43,004 nt of DNA from an uncultured Leucobacter sp. Lineage in GTDB: Bacteria > Actinomycetota > Actinomycetes > Actinomycetales > Microbacteriaceae. Where the stretch lies: positions 1-43,004 of the forward strand of contig CALCJF010000048.1 in assembly GCA_937967375.1 (NCBI GenBank), given 5' to 3'. The position numbers and the translations under genes are program-made. The notes beneath the pieces were generated by a model. It was given only the letters and a program-made list of their open reading frames with translations. It was not told the origin of the DNA and searched no databases. This document shows, in pieces, positions 39,435 to 43,004 of the stretch (positions within the stretch are counted from its first letter, which is position 1; every line of letters starts with the position of its first letter).

Positions 39435-39440
39435 TAGGAT
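39435..39440 (+). promoter_or_regulatory. -10 hexamer, leaderless promoter of trpD
   Basis: TAGGAT ends 7 bases before the trpD ATG at 39448. No ribosome-binding site is present. Confidence 0.5.
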
Positions 39441-39447
39441 CGTACGT

Positions 39448-40515
39448 ATGTTTGATGAACGCAGCTGGCCCGTCGTACTCACTGCGCTGCTTGAGGGCAG
39501 CGACCTCAGCGTCTCTCAGGCCGACTGGGCAATGGGTGAGTTCATGACGGGCAACGCAACCCACGCGCAAATGGGCGCGTTCTTGATTGCACTGCAGCGC
39601 AAGGGCGTCACTGTCGACGAAATCGTTGGCTTTCGCGACGCAATTTTGGCCGAAGCACGAGAGATCAAGCTGCCAGCGATGTCGCTCGATATCGTCGGTA
39701 CCGGAGGAGACCGCTTCGGTACCGTCAACATTTCTACGATGGCCTCAGTGATCGCCGCGGCATCGGGTATTCCCGTTGTGAAACACGGCAATAAGGCGGC
39801 CAGCAGCAAGTCGGGGTCTTCAGACGTGCTCACGGCGCTTGGAATCGATCTGACGCTCGAACCCGATGCCCTCGCCAGCAGCTTCGACGAAGCCGGCATT
39901 GCGTTTGTGCACGCCGCACGCTTTCTTCCCGGGTTTCGCCACGTCGCCCCCGTGCGCTCTGAGCTCGGTATTCAGACCGTGTTCAACTACCTCGGCCCGT
40001 TGTGTAACCCGGTTCGGCCAGAGGCCACAGCGGCAGGAGTCGCTGACATCACGCGTGCGCCGCTTTTCGCCGATCTGTTCAGATTCCGAGGAGCCACGGC
40101 CCTTGTGTTTCGCGGCGACGATGGGCTTGACGAGCTGACGACGACCGGTCACTCCCATATCTGGGAGGTGAGCCGCGGTGCGCTCACCGAACACGACCTC
40201 GACCCGCGCGACCTCGGTATTGCTCGGGCCCGCATCGACGATCTCATCGGTGGCACTCCCGAGCAGAACGCCGCGGTGGTGCGGCGAGTGTTTGAGGGGG
40301 AGGAGGGCCCCGTGCGCGATATCGTGCTGCTCAACGCTGCAGCCGGTATTGTCACCTTCGACCTCGTGCGCGAGCCGGAGTCGGTCGATACCCCGATTCT
40401 CGACCGCCTACGCGTCGCGCTCGACACGGCTGCGCAGACGGTTGATTCGGGTGCCGCGCTGACAAAGCTCGACGCGTGGGTCGCGTCGACGACCCGTCAC
40501 GCTCAAGGGGAGTAG
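39448..40515 (+). CDS. trpD: Anthranilate phosphoribosyltransferase
   Basis: This encodes 355 residues. It joins anthranilate to phosphoribosyl pyrophosphate in tryptophan synthesis. Phosphoribosyl-binding motifs are LDIVGTGGDRFGTVNIST (GTGGD loop) and VVKHGNKAASSKSGSSDVL (the KHGN..SS..G.AD signature, with Ser-Asp for Ala-Asp). The segment RSELGIQTVFNYLGPLCNPV is the third conserved block (R..LG.RT.FN.LGPL.NP), with GDDGLDEL after it. It stands alone, divergent from the ctaE operon, as in mycobacteria (Rv2192c beside Rv2193); other trp genes are not in the window. Confidence 0.95.
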   Translation: MFDERSWPVVLTALLEGSDLSVSQADWAMGEFMTGNATHAQMGAFLIALQRKGVTVDEIVGFRDAILAEAREIKLPAMSLDIVGTGGDRFGTVNISTMASVIAAASGIPVVKHGNKAASSKSGSSDVLTALGIDLTLEPDALASSFDEAGIAFVHAARFLPGFRHVAPVRSELGIQTVFNYLGPLCNPVRPEATAAGVADITRAPLFADLFRFRGATALVFRGDDGLDELTTTGHSHIWEVSRGALTEHDLDPRDLGIARARIDDLIGGTPEQNAAVVRRVFEGEEGPVRDIVLLNAAAGIVTFDLVREPESVDTPILDRLRVALDTAAQTVDSGAALTKLDAWVASTTRHAQGE

Positions 40516-40552
40516 CGGGCAGCGCGAGCTCTCATACCAACAATCGCGCCGC

Positions 40553-41821
40553 TCAATAGCGGATCGCGTCGATCACGCGCACCCGCGTCGCCACGATTGC
40601 CGGCACCAGCCCGGCGAGCGCGCCCGTGAGCACCGCAGCGCCGAGACCGATCAATGCGGCGACGAAGGGAAACGGTGGCACGTCTTGCAGCCCGTAAAAG
40701 AGGTTGTTCATGATGAGCGGGCTGCGCACTATCGCCACCGCGAGTGCGATACCCAGCACGCCGGCGACCGCGGTGGCGACGACGCTCTCCATCATGACCG
40801 AGGCGAAAATTCGCCCGCCGCTCGCCCCGAAGCTTCGTCGCACGCCGATTTCGCGGATCCTCTGCCGCATCGCGACCAACTGAATGTTTACGAGACTCAA
40901 ACCGCCAAGCAGCAGCACAATACTCGAGATGGCGCTGGTGATGATCTGCATCATCAAGAAGCTCTGCTCAAAGTCTGGGCTCGCCCCCATGTCGCTTCGT
41001 GAGACGGTCAGCTGCGTGCCGTTGGGCAGACCGGCCCGCAGGTCCATTGCCAGCACTGGGCCGATCTCTGAGGCTTTCTTGCCGCTGACCCAGATCTCGC
41101 GACTCACCGAGATCTCTTTTGGCACCGCGCCCACGCGTTGCACGTAGCTGTCGTACAGCATGTCGATGCGCAGTTCCTGATCCCACTCACCAGCTTTCGG
41201 TAGAACGCCGATGATCTGGTAGGTGCCGGTGAATGCCTCAGTCATGCCGAGCGTGGGGTGGGTGTCGAGGGGAGGGCTGCCGAGTTTCTCCCACAGTGGT
41301 GCAGAAACTACAATCGGAGGGGCCAATAGCTCGGCATCGCTCGCACTGAACCAGCGCCCTTCTTGCAGTTTGGCGCGATGGATAATCGGATACGCGGGAT
41401 CGTACTGCTTCGACGGGACCATTGTTACGCCCTCGGGCAGCTGAGCCGGCACCTGCACCTGGCCGTCGATGAGGCGTGTGGTGTGCGTGAAACCATAGCG
41501 CTCGTTCACCGCAATAAACCGTTCATCTGCGGCCTTCCAATCGACAGGGGAGCCGTCTTCGGCGAAGGTGTCGATGCGCAGTGTCGCGATCCTGCCGCCC
41601 CAGCGTTCATTGTTCTCGAGCGTTGCCTGCTTCTGCAGTTCGCCGAGGCCGACCACGGCGGTGAGTGCGGCGACCGCAACCGCGATTCCAATGAGACTAA
41701 GAATCACGCGCAGTTTATGGGTGCGCAGTTCGCCCCAGGCTTCGCCGAAAGTGCCGACAACTGCGGCAGAGATGCGTGACCAGAGCGTGTCTTGTGCGGT
41801 GCGATCCCTACGCTTCGGCAT
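40553..41821 (-). CDS. ABC transporter permease, MacB/FtsX family
   Basis: This encodes 422 residues from the ATG at 41821 (MPKRRDRTAQ), which overlaps the ATPase gene end by 14 bases; a longer upstream extension is unlikely. One N-terminal helix (LRVILSLIGIAVAVAALTAV) precedes a large extracytoplasmic MacB core domain of about 210 residues. Three C-terminal helices follow (ITSAISSIVLLLGGLSLVNI and two more), with the family motif MRQRIREIGVRRSFGA. Such permeases do not carry substrates across the membrane but act as mechanotransmitters. With the ATPase and adaptor upstream it forms a MacAB-like tripartite-type system. It ends in DAIRY, usual for the family. Confidence 0.9.
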   Translation of the reverse strand: MPKRRDRTAQDTLWSRISAAVVGTFGEAWGELRTHKLRVILSLIGIAVAVAALTAVVGLGELQKQATLENNERWGGRIATLRIDTFAEDGSPVDWKAADERFIAVNERYGFTHTTRLIDGQVQVPAQLPEGVTMVPSKQYDPAYPIIHRAKLQEGRWFSASDAELLAPPIVVSAPLWEKLGSPPLDTHPTLGMTEAFTGTYQIIGVLPKAGEWDQELRIDMLYDSYVQRVGAVPKEISVSREIWVSGKKASEIGPVLAMDLRAGLPNGTQLTVSRSDMGASPDFEQSFLMMQIITSAISSIVLLLGGLSLVNIQLVAMRQRIREIGVRRSFGASGGRIFASVMMESVVATAVAGVLGIALAVAIVRSPLIMNNLFYGLQDVPPFPFVAALIGLGAAVLTGALAGLVPAIVATRVRVIDAIRY

Positions 41822-42512
41822 GAGCTGCACCTGCCTCTTCCGAGAGCACCCCGTGGTCGAGCCGCAGGCGACGCGCGGCAAGCGCGGCAACGCTCGGGTC
41901 ATGAGTGATGGTAATCAGCGCCGCACCGTTCTCTGTCGAGACCTCTTCGAGCAGCTCCATCACCGTTGTGCCGGTTTCGATATCGAGTGCACCGGTTGGT
42001 TCATCGGCGAGGATCATCCGAGGCCCGCGCACGAGAGCCCTCGCGATGGCGACACGTTGCTGTTCACCGCCCGAGAGCTGATCGGGCATTGAATCGAGGC
42101 GATGCGAGAGTCCGACGCGATCGAGCATGGCCTCGGCGAGCTGTTTGCGGCGCCAGAACACGTTGCCGCTCGCGTAGCCGAGGGGCATCATGACGTTCTC
42201 TCGTGCGTTGAGCCCCGCGAGCAGGTTGAACTGTTGAAAGACGTATCCAATGCCGCGGCCGCGCTTGCGGTCAAGCGCGGCTTTGCCCAGCTTGCCCGTG
42301 TGCACCCCGTCGAACACGACCTCGCCTGACGAGGGGTAGTCGAGCAGTCCCAGAATGTTGAGCAGCGTGGTTTTGCCGGAGCCGCTGCGACCAACAACCG
42401 CGACGTGTTCGCCGGATTCTACGAGCATGTTGATGTCGTGCAAGATGTCGAGGCGACTTCCGTCGGGGAGCTCGACGTGCTTCGAGACTCCGCTGATCTC
42501 AATCAGACTCAC
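41808..42512 (-). CDS. ABC transporter ATP-binding protein (MacB/LolD type)
   Basis: This encodes 234 residues from a GTG overlapping the adaptor stop. It is a complete nucleotide-binding domain: Walker A GRSGSGKTT, the Q-loop VFQQFNLLAGLNARENV, the ABC signature LSGGEQQRVAIARAL, Walker B MILADEPTGALD and switch His in ITITHDPSV. The 'LNARENVMMPL' segment and DEPTGALD are typical of the LolD/MacB/FtsE group that pairs with FtsX-like permeases. It powers the permease encoded next. All three genes overlap by 4 to 14 bases and form one operon. Confidence 0.93.
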   Translation of the reverse strand: MSLIEISGVSKHVELPDGSRLDILHDINMLVESGEHVAVVGRSGSGKTTLLNILGLLDYPSSGEVVFDGVHTGKLGKAALDRKRGRGIGYVFQQFNLLAGLNARENVMMPLGYASGNVFWRRKQLAEAMLDRVGLSHRLDSMPDQLSGGEQQRVAIARALVRGPRMILADEPTGALDIETGTTVMELLEEVSTENGAALITITHDPSVAALAARRLRLDHGVLSEEAGAAHAEA

Positions 42513-43004
42513 CAGCTGGTGCCCGTCTCGCAGACCTGCTCGCCAGGGGAGACCTCGTAACAGAACTCTTCAACCGGAGCGGCGATGCCCGGAACGAACT
42601 GGCGCACCTGGTCACCCTCTTTGAGCCCCGACTTCACCTCAACCATCGTTCCATCGCTCACGCCGAGCTCGACCTTGGTTTCGATTGGATCGCCGTCACC
42701 GTTGGCGAGCCAGACGACCCCGGTACCAGAGCCGCCCTTGACTGCGGTTGCCGGGATCGCAATGACGTTCTCTGCGGTGCCGACGGAAACGCCCAGCTGC
42801 GCGGGCAGGCCAGGAAACACGACCTGATCTGTGGGAATGCTGCAGCGCACGCTTGTCGCGCCGTCGTCAGAGACCTGTGTGCTGAGGCCGGTGCAAGTGA
42901 ATGGGGCGGGGCCGCCGGTGATGGTAACCTGCGCCTCGGCGGGAGCGCCCAGCAGACGATACAGCTGCACCGGTTCGACGGTAGCGAGCACATGGAAGCG
43001 GTCT
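42509..43004 (-). CDS. Periplasmic-adaptor-like (HlyD/MacA) protein, C-terminal part
   Basis: The frame is open to the window edge, so only the last 164 or so residues are visible and the N-terminal anchor lies outside. The visible part contains a beta-barrel region with PGLPAQLGVSVGTAENVIAI, PATAVKGGSGTGVVWL, the membrane-proximal-domain pattern IETKVELGVSDGTMVEVKSG and LKEGDQVRQF, a usual end for MacA/HlyD-type adaptors. A Cys pair in FCTGLSTQ/VRCSIP-like positions and another near the end (FCYEVSPGEQVCETG) suggest disulfides in an extracellular domain. In Gram-positives such adaptors pair with MacB-like permeases in export or antibiotic sensing. It is first of the visible three-gene unit. 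Confidence 0.85.
   Translation of the reverse strand, partial: DRFHVLATVEPVQLYRLLGAPAEAQVTITGGPAPFTCTGLSTQVSDDGATSVRCSIPTDQVVFPGLPAQLGVSVGTAENVIAIPATAVKGGSGTGVVWLANGDGDPIETKVELGVSDGTMVEVKSGLKEGDQVRQFVPGIAAPVEEFCYEVSPGEQVCETGTSW

Noticed and set aside
39241..39447. trp attenuator or leader peptide upstream of trpD
   Set aside because: I saw no run of Trp codons or alternative hairpins, and the -10 box just before the ATG leaves no leader.

Overview
The window is a high-GC actinobacterial chromosome segment, most likely from the family Microbacteriaceae (a Leucobacter-like genus would fit, but that is inference). The lineage markers are MshC (mycothiol synthesis), RbpA, PafB/PafC, a di-heme QcrC with QcrA/QcrB and CtaE, a lipoprotein CtaC, and many apparently leaderless genes. 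Gene content is mostly core and echoes the order in the Mycobacterium tuberculosis Rv2050-Rv2204 interval (rbpA, lnt, helY, tatC, pafC, pafB, trmI, PAC2, mshC, uppP, trpD, ctaE-qcrCAB, ctaC, erpA), but condensed.

Layout. 1-4500: the 3' end of a large RHS/YD-repeat polymorphic toxin, with a C-terminal domain carrying an HExxH motif. A small lipoprotein overlaps its stop codon and is the likely immunity protein. It is followed by a displaced, frameshifted copy of the RHS tip and a two-helix membrane protein, which looks like a second decayed cassette. 4500-6200: accessory debris, comprising a truncated membrane ORF, an IS3-type transposase tail, and three unknown small membrane proteins on the minus strand. 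6370-8030: ZapE/AFG1-type ATPase overlapping a PemK-like protein. 8100-9220: RibD/DHFR-like protein, terminator, tRNA-Leu(GAG), small acidic protein. 9249-12805: M20 peptidase, UppP, MshC. 12812-23322: PAC2 protein (minus), then HAD phosphatase, TrmI, FKBP-like lipoprotein, PafB, PafC, TatC, HelY, Lnt. 23329-29138: RbpA (minus), an SDR, a methyltransferase, and the hisD-nrdR-pyrD operon. 29234-30382: a DUF3043 membrane protein (minus) and ErpA, divergent. 30498-34517: ctaC-ctaD-ctaF, a GNAT and a TetR regulator. 34518-35053: repeat-rich gap. 35054-39268 (minus): ctaE-qcrC-qcrA-qcrB, the bc1 complex plus oxidase subunit III, divergent from trpD. 40553-43004 (minus): adaptor, ATPase and permease of a MacAB-like ABC system, the adaptor running off the window.

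How the genes work together. The two respiratory operons encode the menaquinol:cytochrome c:oxygen supercomplex, and PyrD feeds electrons into the quinone pool. UppP and Lnt support envelope lipid recycling and lipoprotein maturation; several lipoproteins are encoded here. TatC exports folded proteins. PafB/PafC are expected to control the DNA-damage response.

The most interesting signals are: (1) the RHS toxin/immunity module with its orphan cassette; (2) at least ten genes whose -10 hexamer lies only 6-8 bases before the start codon; (3) two cases in which the last 30-40 bases of a gene, stop codon included, recur downstream as a relic; (4) a collapsed Pup-proteasome neighbourhood that keeps pafB, pafC and a PAC2 gene but lacks mpa, dop, pup, prcBA, pafA and tatA; (5) an 18-bp inverted repeat beside one of the relic tails.
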